Source: Streptococcus sp. 263_SSPC
Lineage (GTDB): Bacteria; Bacillota; Bacilli; Lactobacillales; Aerococcaceae
NCBI RefSeq assembly: GCF_001071995.1
Contig: NZ_JVNU01000011.1
Span: 1-33,489, forward strand
DNA: 33,489 nt
Direction of reading: 5' to 3'
Each line of letters starts with the position of its first letter. Positions within the stretch are counted from its first letter, which is position 1. Under the pieces are notes generated by a model that searched no databases, was not told where the DNA came from, and saw only the letters and a list, made by a program, of their open reading frames with translations. The translations under genes were made by a program, and so were the position numbers. Positions 25,540 through 33,489 of this stretch are shown here, one piece after another.

Positions 25540-26613
25540 TTATCTCGCGTGACGATCGTTATAGCGTTTCAACGCTAATTGAATGAGTTCTTCGACTAAA
25601 TCTTTATAGGAAATGCCCATTGCTTCCCAAAGTTTTGGATACATACTAAATTGTGTGAACCCTGGCATTGTATTCACTTCGTTGATAAACACTTCGTTGG
25701 CTTCTGTTAAGAAGAAATCACAACGTGTTAAGCCACTACCGTCAATGGCACGGAATGCTGTTACAGCATATTCACGAATTTTTGCAGAGACTTCTTCAGG
25801 AATCGCTGCTGGGATTTGAAGTGTTGTGGTGTTGTTAATGTATTTTTCGTTGTAATCGTAGAATCCTGCTTGTTTCACGACTTCCCCAACCACAGATGTG
25901 TTCACTTCGTCGTTTCCAAGAACCGCAACTTCGACTTCGCGTGCGTCGATTCCTTGTTCTACGACGATACGACGGTCGTATTTCAACGCTTCTTCGATGG
26001 CTGCTGTTAATTCTTCGCGGTTTGTCGCTTTAGAAATCCCAACACTTGAACCCATATTCGCTGGTTTCACGAATACTGGGTAACGTAATGTTCCTTCGAT
26101 ACGTGTGAAGATAGCTTCTGGTGATTTTTCGAAATCAGCTTTCACAAAAGGTACGAATGGCACTTGTGGAATGCCTGCTTGTTGGAATAAATGCTTGCTG
26201 GCAATTTTGTCCATTCCGTTTGCGCTGGCTAATACGCCACATCCAACATATGGTAAGTCTAAGATTTCGAACAATCCTTGAATCGTCCCGTCTTCTCCAT
26301 TTGGTCCGTGTAAAATTGGGAATACCACTGTATCTGGTCCAGCGATATCGCTTGGTTGGATGCGAACCCCTGTTGAAGTTTCGCCTTCAGTAGTTGCAAA
26401 ATGCGCTACAGATCCTTCTGTTAAACGAAGCGCTTGGTCAAAGGCTACAGGAGCTTTTAAAGCTTCTCCTTTTAACCATGTTCCTTCTTTTGTAATGTAC
26501 ACTGGTTGCACATCGTAATACTCAAAATAAATTTCTTTAATAATTGAACCGGCTGTTAAGATTGAAATATCGTGCTCTGCACTCTTTCCGCCGTAAATCA
26601 CTACAATTTTCAT
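25540..26613 (-). CDS. ddl: D-alanine--D-alanine ligase
   Basis: A 357-residue ATP-grasp enzyme. GGKSAEHDIS near residue 8 binds the first D-Ala, HGPNGEDGTIQGLFE near 100 and VKPANMGSSVGISKA near 185 build the active site, and FFLTEANEVFINEVNTMPGFT near 305 carries the metal ligands and C-terminal motif. In the omega loop the segment GFYDYNEKYI has Tyr at the position where D-Ala-D-lactate ligases carry Phe, so the product is predicted to be D-Ala-D-Ala and the cell vancomycin-sensitive. First gene of ddl-murF with its own promoter. Confidence 0.97.
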   Translation of the reverse strand: MKIVVIYGGKSAEHDISILTAGSIIKEIYFEYYDVQPVYITKEGTWLKGEALKAPVAFDQALRLTEGSVAHFATTEGETSTGVRIQPSDIAGPDTVVFPILHGPNGEDGTIQGLFEILDLPYVGCGVLASANGMDKIASKHLFQQAGIPQVPFVPFVKADFEKSPEAIFTRIEGTLRYPVFVKPANMGSSVGISKATNREELTAAIEEALKYDRRIVVEQGIDAREVEVAVLGNDEVNTSVVGEVVKQAGFYDYNEKYINNTTTLQIPAAIPEEVSAKIREYAVTAFRAIDGSGLTRCDFFLTEANEVFINEVNTMPGFTQFSMYPKLWEAMGISYKDLVEELIQLALKRYNDRHAR

Positions 26614-26698
26614 ATGAATCCTCCAAACTATTCGCGTGCTGCGAACCGCCTCATTTAGGCTCTTCGAACGTTATTTTGAAAATAACCTTGCACTTTTC

Positions 26699-26727
26699 AG
26701 TATAACAAAACGGCCCAACGGTTACAA
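26699..26727 (-). promoter_or_regulatory. Promoter of ddl-murF
   Basis: Minus strand TTGTAA (complement of 26722-26727), exactly 17 bases, then TATACT (complement of 26699-26704), about 85 bases before the ddl ATG. Confidence 0.7.
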
Positions 26728-26743
26728 GTTACGGCCAACGCAC

Positions 26744-26779
26744 AAAAAAGCACCTCTCACATCCGCTGTGAAAAGTGCT
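26744..26779 (-). terminator. Intrinsic terminator of the unrecognised 26.8-27.5 kb gene
   Basis: Minus-strand stem AAAGCACTTTTCACA / TGTGAGAGGTGCTTT with a five-base loop, then TTTTTT, immediately after the stop codon. Confidence 0.8.
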
Positions 26780-27547
26780 TTAGATGGCGTCATTCATTGG
26801 AAGTTTTGCTGAAATCTTCCAGTTCTGATACGTTTCGCTATAAGAGAGTTGTCCGATGCGGACGTTTTGTGTCACTTCTTTATCGGCATAATGATAACGG
26901 TCTTCTGTTAAGAAGATTGGCACTTCGTAGCTGTCTTCTTTCTTTGTGACTTTATCAAAAGCCAAGCTGATTCCTTCACGATACAATGGCATCATTTCTT
27001 TGAGCGCTTCGATGGAAATCGCTGAAGCCACTTTGTCTGCACCAAAGAATAAGAACTTCGGTGTCTCGTTCAAGATATCTGTCATCTCGATTTGTACTTG
27101 CGCCGATAAGATAGGCAAGAATTGCTCAATTTTACGGTAGTACACTTTCGAGTAGCCATTTTCAAGTGACAAGTAAATAAAGTTGTTTTGTAATTTATAG
27201 AAGAACGGCGAATGCAAGTGCGTCTTCGCATGCGAAATATACAGCAAGTCTGCAATTTCTTGCGGCGTTAATTGATGAACGAAATCAATCGAATCAAAGT
27301 CCACCCAGTTCGATGGCGCCTCTTTGCCTTCTTCCACCCCTTGGAGATACGCTAACACATTTTTACGCCCCTTCACCCACATGAAGCCAGTGTATGGATC
27401 GTGTGTAGCAAGGCTGGACTTCCCGTTTAAGAGAAGAAGGTTTTGCGGAATCTCAGACTGTGGTAAGGCAGACAAACGAAACGCAATCGACTTTGTTAGT
27501 ACATGGTTCGATACGCTATCGTAATGGATATACAATTGTTTAGCCAC
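26780..27547 (-). CDS. Conserved-looking cytoplasmic protein of unknown function
   Basis: A 255-residue protein with no signal peptide or membrane helix. I chose the GTG at 27545-27547 (VAKQLYIHYDSVSNHV) because GGAGGTGA lies a few bases upstream; an ATG 33 bases earlier lacks a site. The sequence is rich in aromatic residues, with YISHAKTHLHSPFFYKLQNN near residue 115 and KFLFFGADKVASAISIEALK near 175, but I recognise no domain. It is a single gene between lemA-htpX and ddl-murF, with a clear terminator, and codon use resembles its neighbours, so it is very likely a real core-genome gene. Confidence 0.75.
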   Translation of the reverse strand: MAKQLYIHYDSVSNHVLTKSIAFRLSALPQSEIPQNLLLLNGKSSLATHDPYTGFMWVKGRKNVLAYLQGVEEGKEAPSNWVDFDSIDFVHQLTPQEIADLLYISHAKTHLHSPFFYKLQNNFIYLSLENGYSKVYYRKIEQFLPILSAQVQIEMTDILNETPKFLFFGADKVASAISIEALKEMMPLYREGISLAFDKVTKKEDSYEVPIFLTEDRYHYADKEVTQNVRIGQLSYSETYQNWKISAKLPMNDAI

Positions 27548-27689
27548 AGTCTCACCTCCATAGAGTTTATCATGTTCCATTATATAGGATTTCTTTCTAC
27601 TAAAACATGTATATTAGATTACATTTTTACGTGTGAACCGTTTTCTTTTGTAACAATTTAGCAACATTCTAATCTAGTTCTCAGAAAAC

Positions 27690-27717
27690 AAAAAGACTGA
27701 GGAAATCCTCAGTCTTC
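27690..27717 (-). terminator. Intrinsic terminator of lemA-htpX
   Basis: Minus-strand stem AAGACTGAGG / CCTCAGTCTT with a four-base loop, then TTTTTG, directly after the htpX stop. Confidence 0.85.
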
Positions 27718-27720
27718 AGG

Positions 27721-28614
27721 TTACATTTTTTCTAATCGTTTAATACGATTGGCCGTTGATGGGTGTGTTGAGAAGAGCGAATCTCCTTCTTCCCCAAACG
27801 GATTCGAGATATATAACGCCGCACTCTTCTTGTCGGCTTCCGTCATTGGCGGAGCCTCTGAAATCTTTTGAAGCGCAGAGATAAGTCCGTATGGATTTCG
27901 TGTGAATTCCACCGCTGACGCATCTGCTAAGTACTCACGATTTCGTGACAAGGCCAATTGCAGGATGGTCGACATAAATGGTCCAAGAATCATCGCGATT
28001 AAACCGATGACCATGAAGATGGCATTTGCGCCACCACCGTTGTCATCATCATCTCGGTCTCTACTACCGCCACCCCAGAACATCATGCGACTTCCGAATT
28101 GGACGAGCATGGCAATCACGGCACCAAGCGCAATCGCAATCGTTTGAAGGCGAACGTCATAGTTACGAATGTGTCCAAACTCGTGGGCAATTACCCCTTC
28201 AAGTTCTTCACGATTCAAACGTTCTAATAACCCTGTTGTAACCGCCACGGCTGCATTTTCTGGAGAACTTCCTGTCGCAAATGCGTTTGGAGATTCGTCC
28301 TCGATAATGAAGATACGTGGCATTGGCACTTTTGCGATCATCGCCATATCAGTGACGATGTTCCAAATCATCGGTGCTTGATTTTTATCTGTAATTTCTT
28401 TGGCATGGTTTAATTGCATCACTACATTAGTCGCATTTGCAATCATCATCATTGAATACAACCCGCCGGCAACAAGGGCGATAATAACCCCAGCGACGAC
28501 ACTGCGTAAAGCATAATATCCAATTCCGATTCCCACTGCAATGAAGAGCGCCATGTACAACGCAATCACGACCAGCGTTTTGCGTTTGTTGGAAGCAATT
28601 TGTTGGTATAACAT
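27721..28614 (-). CDS. htpX: Membrane metalloprotease HtpX
   Basis: A 297-residue M48 protease. Two helices near the N-terminus (about 15-60), zinc motif HEFGH in [13 protein letters not shown] near residue 145, two further helices at about 160-215 and the third ligand Glu in [13 protein letters not shown] near 230. HtpX degrades damaged membrane proteins. A Gly/Asp-rich loop ([17 protein letters not shown]) lies between helices 3 and 4. It follows lemA by 33 bases; a lemA-htpX pair is common in Firmicutes. Confidence 0.97.
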   Translation of the reverse strand: MLYQQIASNKRKTLVVIALYMALFIAVGIGIGYYALRSVVAGVIIALVAGGLYSMMMIANATNVVMQLNHAKEITDKNQAPMIWNIVTDMAMIAKVPMPRIFIIEDESPNAFATGSSPENAAVAVTTGLLERLNREELEGVIAHEFGHIRNYDVRLQTIAIALGAVIAMLVQFGSRMMFWGGGSRDRDDDDNGGGANAIFMVIGLIAMILGPFMSTILQLALSRNREYLADASAVEFTRNPYGLISALQKISEAPPMTEADKKSAALYISNPFGEEGDSLFSTHPSTANRIKRLEKM

Positions 28615-28647
28615 CCTAGCACTCCCTCCCTACTAATGAACTGTCAA

Positions 28648-29208
28648 TTAGAATTTCACTTCAGGAACTTTACGAGCTTCAACTGGAGTTTCTAACATTT
28701 CTTCTTTAGTGAATCCACCAAAACCAGCAATAATGTTTGTTGGAATTGATTGAATAGAGATGTTATATCTTGCAACACTTGAATTGTATAATTGACGAGC
28801 GTAAGAGATTTTGTTCTCTGTGTTTGTCAATTCTTCTTGTAAGTTTAAGAAGCTGTCGTTCGCTTTTAAATCAGGATAGCTTTCAGCTAAAGCGAAAATA
28901 GTTTTTAAAGCACCTGATAATTGGTTAGATGCTTCCATTTTTTCTTGTGGTGAAACATCGCTACCCATGTTTGCAATTTGGTTTCTCATCGCAATTACTT
29001 GAGTTAATGTTTCTTGTTCGTGTTTTGCGTAACCTTTTACTGTTTCAACAAGGTTTGGAACTAAGTCGTTACGACGTTGTAATTGAACATCGATTTGTGC
29101 CCAAGCTTCTTGAACCCAGTTTTTTTGTTGTACAAGTCCGTTGTAAGCAAACATTGCCCATAAGACAATTACTGCTAAGACTCCTAATACAATCCATACT
29201 ACTGTCAT
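28648..29208 (-). CDS. lemA: LemA-family membrane protein
   Basis: A 186-residue protein. The ATG at 29206-29208 is chosen because AAGGAGA lies upstream and the longer frame has no ribosome site. One N-terminal membrane helix (TVVWIVLGVLAVIVLWAMFA), then a helical-bundle domain with the LemA motifs WAQIDVQLQRRNDLVPNLVE near residue 35 and ARQLYNSSVARYN near 135. The family is anchored with the bundle outside the membrane; its role is unclear, though it is regularly encoded with HtpX, as here. Confidence 0.95.
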   Translation of the reverse strand: MTVVWIVLGVLAVIVLWAMFAYNGLVQQKNWVQEAWAQIDVQLQRRNDLVPNLVETVKGYAKHEQETLTQVIAMRNQIANMGSDVSPQEKMEASNQLSGALKTIFALAESYPDLKANDSFLNLQEELTNTENKISYARQLYNSSVARYNISIQSIPTNIIAGFGGFTKEEMLETPVEARKVPEVKF

Positions 29209-29310
29209 TTTTTGACACTCTCCTTTAGATTTAATACCCTCATTGTACCATATTTTCCTATTTGTGTGTAAAATAGTAGGTAAAGATAGAGTAGCAAAAC
29301 GTAAAATTTT

Positions 29311-29339
29311 CTGCATCCATCCTAAGACGGATTTTGCAG
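29311..29339 (+). other. Leader hairpin before the SUKH gene
   Basis: CTGCA..ATCC (29311-29322) pairs with GGAT..TGCAG (29329-29339) in the leader, ending a few bases before the AAAGGAG ribosome site. It could influence translation of the SUKH gene; nothing identifies a ligand or regulator. Confidence 0.35.
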
Positions 29340-29353
29340 TAGAAAGGAGCCCC

Positions 29354-30058
29354 ATGATTCAGCATCAGTTATTCTCACCTATTCCACAGACGAAGGAGAA
29401 TTTCTCTCGTTTTCCACTACCACAGAGTTACGTGGATTTTCTTTTGGAAAATGGTGCCGGATTCTTCACGAACACTAAGATTCCAACGGCGGAACCAACG
29501 CGATTTGGCCTCGACTACGCGCTCTGTAATGGACTGAGCGGCTACTCAGAAGGCCCGTATTTCCCAAGCATTCTGGATGCTGCATGGTCTCCAGAAGTGA
29601 CAGGATTGCCTGAGTACTTCGTAGTCTTTTTCCAAGACGGACCTGTCTTCTACGCCTTCGATTATCAAAACAGCGCTGACAAGGAACCAAGCATCCGTCT
29701 GATTGATATTGAAATGGATCAATGGCTCGAAGTGGCAAACTCCTTTGACGATTTCCTCTCTCAACTAGAGGTAACAAACGAAGACATAACGTATGATATG
29801 AAAGACTGGATTTCCATCCATACATTGCTGCAACAAATCGGACAGGAAAACCCTGATACGCTGGAGGGCCTGCTTGAAATCTTGCAAGACACCCATCCAC
29901 AACTCTTCTTGCAAGTAACGGCCTATGCCTTAGAGCATACAGAGTCCGACGCCGTTCGTTCGCTATATAAAGAACGCTTCGCCTTTATCGAGGATTTCCT
30001 AAGCGCAGAATTCTCTTCTTATCCAGAATACGCGCACTGCAAAGCCCTATTATCATAA
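29354..30058 (+). CDS. SUKH (SMI1/KNR4)-family protein
   Basis: A 234-residue protein on the plus strand, start chosen for AAAGGAG four bases before the ATG. The first 140 residues fit the SUKH fold: FPLPQSYVDFLLENGAGFF near residue 20, LPEYFVVFFQDGPVFYAFDY near 83-103 and SFDDFLSQL near 135. The last 90 residues are helical and not recognised. SUKH proteins are often immunity proteins of polymorphic toxin systems, but also occur alone. No toxin, secretion or other immunity gene is nearby, so the function is open. Cytoplasmic; divergent from lemA. An upstream inverted repeat lies at 29311-29339. Confidence 0.72.
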   Translation: MIQHQLFSPIPQTKENFSRFPLPQSYVDFLLENGAGFFTNTKIPTAEPTRFGLDYALCNGLSGYSEGPYFPSILDAAWSPEVTGLPEYFVVFFQDGPVFYAFDYQNSADKEPSIRLIDIEMDQWLEVANSFDDFLSQLEVTNEDITYDMKDWISIHTLLQQIGQENPDTLEGLLEILQDTHPQLFLQVTAYALEHTESDAVRSLYKERFAFIEDFLSAEFSSYPEYAHCKALLS

Positions 30059-30065
30059 CTACAAA

Positions 30066-30095
30066 AATAAGACCAACAAATCCGTTGGTCTTATT
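30066..30095 (+). terminator. Intrinsic terminator of the SUKH gene
   Basis: Stem AATAAGACCAAC / GTTGGTCTTATT with a six-base loop and a T-rich tail, 8 bases past the stop codon. Confidence 0.85.
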
Positions 30096-30111
30096 TTCTT
30101 CCTCTATCCAT

Positions 30112-30251
30112 CCTCTTTTTATAAGTATTCCCCAAAAAAAGAGTTCAAAGCGCAGAACCCGTGGATTGCACTTTCCTCTACACTCTCTATTCCACTCTCT
30201 TTTTATAAGAAGCTCAAAAATAAATGTTCAAAACGGAGAACACGAAGGATT
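30112..30251 (+). repeat. Direct repeat of the R3 outer arm
   Basis: Two diverged direct copies, about 84 bases apart: 30112-30167 and 30196-30251. Both read CTC-TTTTTATAAG, then a run ending CAAAAA, then GTTCAAA.CG.AGAAC.CG..GATT. The second copy is the outer left arm of palindrome R3; the first looks like a remnant of an earlier or partly duplicated copy. Confidence 0.6.
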
Positions 30252-30452
30252 TTATAGTAGCAGTAATGGGGAATCGTATTAAATGCGAATTAATGGTCGT
30301 AGGAATTTATTCCGTATGACCATTTTGAGGCTTTAAAGTCGAGAGACTACAGGCTCGAGACGGTACCCCATTACAGCTACTATAAACAAATCCTTCAGTG
30401 TTCGTAGTTTTGAACGAAGTTCAATTTTTTAGTAAGCACCTTGCGGTGTTTT
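30196..30452 (-). repeat. R3: large intergenic palindromic element, third copy, inverted
   Basis: Lies between the convergent SUKH and groEL genes. Blocks: GTTCAAAAC (30226-30234) with GTTTTGAAC (30407-30415); 30238-30271 with 30366-30403 (GAACAC.GAAGGATTT..TATAGTAGC.GTAATGGGG against its complement, with small bulges). The order of the two central hairpins and the TAATTCGC motif show it is reversed relative to R1 and R2. At the right end CACC-TTGC-GGTG followed by TTTTT (30437-30451) is terminator-like. No gene is credible inside. Confidence 0.85.
30238..30403 (-). other. R3 two-hairpin core
   Basis: Read on the minus strand, hairpin 1 is GTCTCGAG, loop CCTGTAGT, CTCTCGAC (complement of 30338-30361; six of eight pairs). 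Hairpin 2 is AATGGTC / GACCATT (complement of 30318-30324 and 30292-30298), with a perfectly paired apex GGAA-TAAA-TTCC. TAATTCGC follows (complement of 30285-30292). Both hairpins correspond in position and loop sequence to those of R1 and R2, with different but paired stems. Confidence 0.78.
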
Positions 30453-30464
30453 TATTCCAAAAAG

Positions 30465-30495
30465 AAAAAGAGGGGTGAAAAACTTTCACCCCTCG
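30465..30495 (-). terminator. Intrinsic terminator of groESL
   Basis: Minus-strand stem GAGGGGTGAAA / TTTCACCCCTC with a short loop, then TTTTTCTTTTT, shortly after the groEL stop. Confidence 0.88.
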
Positions 30496-30504
30496 TCCTT
30501 TTGA

Positions 30505-32408
<1,904 letters not shown>

Positions 32409-32430
32409 ATGAAATCCTCCTTCATCTTTT

Positions 32431-32457
32431 TTAGCACTCAAAAACACTGAGTGCTAA
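32431..32457. promoter_or_regulatory. CIRCE operator (HrcA) of groESL
   Basis: Perfect TTAGCACTC-N9-GAGTGCTAA (32431-32439 and 32449-32457), exactly the CIRCE consensus bound by HrcA, lying in the leader between the promoter and groES. No second CIRCE and no CtsR heptad pair is evident. Confidence 0.98.
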
Positions 32458-32468
32458 CTCATAGTTTT

Positions 32469-32497
32469 ATGATACTCATTTGGTCAGGAAAAATCAA
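32469..32497 (-). promoter_or_regulatory. Promoter of groESL
   Basis: Minus strand TTGATT (complement of 32492-32497), exactly 17 bases, then TATCAT (complement of 32469-32474), immediately upstream of CIRCE. Confidence 0.65.
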
Positions 32498-32559
32498 GAA
32501 TAAATACTTGCTTATTTGTCTGGAATTTTGTAAGATTTTGACAGGAAAGGATGATTGCG

Positions 32560-32823
32560 ATGACACGAAAAAGTTTCTTTAGAAAACTATATTTTGAAAT
32601 CATATTAGCCGTCTTCTTTATCTTTCTAGCAACGACGCATTATCCTGGAAATGGATTTGACTTTATCACATTATTCTGCTGTCTATTCGCAACGACAAGC
32701 ATCGTAACAAGTATCAACATGCTTCGCACCTACAACGAGTTGAAAAAACTCGCTAACCTCATCGAGAATCTTCCCGATGACGAGGATTCACTAGACGATA
32801 AAGAGCCAAAAGAAAAGCACTAA
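32560..32823 (+). CDS. Small YrhC/holin-like two-helix membrane protein, unknown function
   Basis: An 87-residue plus-strand protein; the ATG at 32560 (MTRKSFFRKLYFEIILAVFF) lies nine bases after AGGAAAGG, whereas the ATG at 32551 abuts it. It has two hydrophobic helices (about residues 10-28 and 35-55) and a strongly acidic C-terminal tail (ENLPDDEDSLDDKEPKEKH). I cannot name a family; the descriptive comparison is to topology only. It has its own terminator and is divergent from groESL. Confidence 0.6.
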   Translation: MTRKSFFRKLYFEIILAVFFIFLATTHYPGNGFDFITLFCCLFATTSIVTSINMLRTYNELKKLANLIENLPDDEDSLDDKEPKEKH

Positions 32824-32857
32824 TCGCTCCGCAAATCGGATTGGATTAGTGCTTATT
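32816..32857 (+). terminator. Intrinsic terminator of the small membrane-protein gene
   Basis: Stem AAGCACTAATC / GATTAGTGCTT with an 18-base loop that can partly fold, followed by ATTTTTATTTT. The left arm overlaps the stop codon. Confidence 0.75.
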
Positions 32858-32868
32858 TTTATTTTCCA

Positions 32869-33054
32869 TTATTTTTTGTTTGCCTTTTTTGATTCATCCA
32901 CAGTCGTTGTGCGATTCGATTCTTGCACCATAATTACCTTTACAACCGTGTAAGCAACTGCTAAAAAGAACGCCAAACAAAATAAAGCCGCAACGCCAAA
33001 ATTAATGAAAAAGTCCTTAAAAAATTGATTTCCAAAAATTCTTAATAGTTCCAT
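32869..33054 (-). CDS. Small single-helix membrane protein, unknown function
   Basis: A 61-residue protein with one membrane helix at about residues 15-40 (FINFGVAALFCLAFFLAVAY then TVVKVIM) and a polar, lysine-rich tail (NRTTTVDESKKANKK). The ribosome site AAAAGGGAGA precedes the ATG. No family recognised. The promoter at 33100-33128 belongs to it, so it appears to be a real small gene. Confidence 0.6.
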   Translation of the reverse strand: MELLRIFGNQFFKDFFINFGVAALFCLAFFLAVAYTVVKVIMVQESNRTTTVDESKKANKK

Positions 33055-33099
33055 CTGTTATATCTCCCTTTTAATTGTTCACTTTCCTTCTTTTTGCAT

Positions 33100-33128
33100 A
33101 GTATACCGTACAATGTTCTCTATATAAA
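33100..33128 (-). promoter_or_regulatory. Promoter of the 61-residue membrane-protein gene
   Basis: Minus strand TTTATA (complement of 33123-33128), exactly 17 bases, then TATACT (complement of 33100-33105). The -35 is only a fair match. Confidence 0.5.
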
Positions 33129-33130
33129 CT

Positions 33131-33489
33131 TTACTCAGCTTTTTTACTTTTTACAAATTCAACCAACTCCGGTGACCAACTACCTCCACCATATTCAATC
33201 TTACCAGTATTATAATCCTTATAAAGGTTAAAGGAGATTGTATAATCTTTATTGTCATTAACATAAAGATAAACAAAGATTCCGCCTGTTGGTATTTTAT
33301 TAAATGAGTAAATTGTATATTTTTGGATGAACCCTTTTTCAGTTAAAGCATCAGGGTCAATCCATGTTAATACTTTCAAATATATCTGTTCAACTTCTTC
33401 ACTCTTAACGATTTGATTTATCTCATTATTTTGAACTATTCCCAGTATTGTGTATCCACCAACAACTAGGCCCACAACTACTAAAAGTA
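33131..33489 (-). CDS. DUF1310-like membrane-anchored protein (5' end outside window)
   Basis: The frame stays open to the window edge, so the start is missing; a GTG at about 33475 would be a poor start because it cuts the hydrophobic segment (LLVVVGLVVGGYTILGIV). After this anchor comes EINQIVKSEEVEQIYLKVLT, DALTEKGFIQKYTIYSFNKI, PTGGIFVYLYVNDNKDYTIS and KIEYGGGSWSPELVEFV. That order of motifs (KSxEVxxIY, DxxALTExGxIxxY, PxGGIxVxLYxNxxK, GGG) resembles the DUF1310 family of streptococci and relatives, whose function is unknown. Base composition is clearly more A/T-rich than the housekeeping genes. Probably one of a cluster continuing outside. Confidence 0.62.
   Translation of the reverse strand, partial: LLVVVGLVVGGYTILGIVQNNEINQIVKSEEVEQIYLKVLTWIDPDALTEKGFIQKYTIYSFNKIPTGGIFVYLYVNDNKDYTISFNLYKDYNTGKIEYGGGSWSPELVEFVKSKKAE

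Noticed and set aside
28648-29355. Longer 235-residue start for lemA
   Set aside because: The extra 49 residues have no ribosome site and would hide the N-terminal membrane helix that LemA proteins begin with.
29475-29900. 141-codon minus-strand frame opposite the SUKH gene
   Set aside because: No ribosome site, no recognisable domain, and the plus-strand frame gives a coherent SUKH protein.
11512-30452. R1-R3 as CRISPR arrays or Rho-independent terminators only
   Set aside because: There are no regular direct repeats with spacers, and the palindromes are far larger and more complex than terminators; the flanking genes have their own terminators.

Overview
The window reads as chromosomal DNA of a low-GC Gram-positive coccus or coccobacillus of the Lactobacillales. 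The combination of a class III (anaerobic) ribonucleotide reductase, NrdR, CtsR and HrcA/CIRCE operator sites, a valS T-box leader, both Mbl and MreB, an EpuA-like small membrane protein, lipoate ligase and LemA/HtpX suggests the Carnobacteriaceae (Granulicatella-like). The genus is an inference from gene content; no 16S gene or other species marker is present. Almost every gene lies on the minus strand. The exceptions are an IS3-type transposase tail at the left edge, a SUKH-family gene near 29.4-30.1 kb and a small membrane-protein gene at 32.6 kb. No tRNA, rRNA, CRISPR array or intact mobile element was seen.

Layout, left to right: IS3-family remnant (1-199); acpS-alr-mazF operon (219-2056); nrdD-nrdG behind a pair of NrdR boxes (2132-5000); an N-acetylhexosamine-kinase-like APH gene (5051-6169); clpP behind a CtsR site (6293-6946); Pr6Pr-type membrane protein, mbl and epuA (6958-8884); mreB-mreC-mreD (9003-11448); a 650-base gene-free stretch holding a large palindromic element (R1); a cold-shock gene with a long leader (12105-12440); radC, folC and valS with its T-box (12603-17662); an EstA-like esterase and a small membrane protein; lplA; two CPBP membrane proteins; the DEAD-box helicase cshA; a second palindromic element (R2); murF and ddl; an unrecognised protein; htpX and lemA; the SUKH gene; a third palindromic element (R3); groES-groEL under CIRCE; and small membrane proteins at the right edge, the last one (DUF1310-like) cut by the window end.

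Functionally the region is dominated by cell-wall assembly (alr, ddl and murF supply D-Ala-D-Ala and the pentapeptide; mbl and mreBCD guide envelope growth) and by protein and RNA quality control (clpP, htpX, groESL, csp, cshA). Several regulatory devices can be read directly: NrdR boxes, CtsR heptads, CIRCE, a Val T-box and many intrinsic terminators.

The most interesting signal is a family of three large intergenic palindromes (R1 about 11.51-11.98 kb, R2 about 23.64-24.08 kb, R3 about 30.2-30.45 kb, the last inverted). All three share one architecture: long imperfect arms enclosing two adjacent hairpins, with short invariant motifs (GAG-CC..GT-CTC in hairpin 1; AATAAATT at the tip of hairpin 2; TAATTC[A/G]C after it; TATA[A/G]AATCC in the right arm). 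The stem sequences differ between copies but stay base-paired. That pattern of compensatory change is what a structured RNA, or a DNA element selected for its fold, would show. I do not recognise it as a described class.
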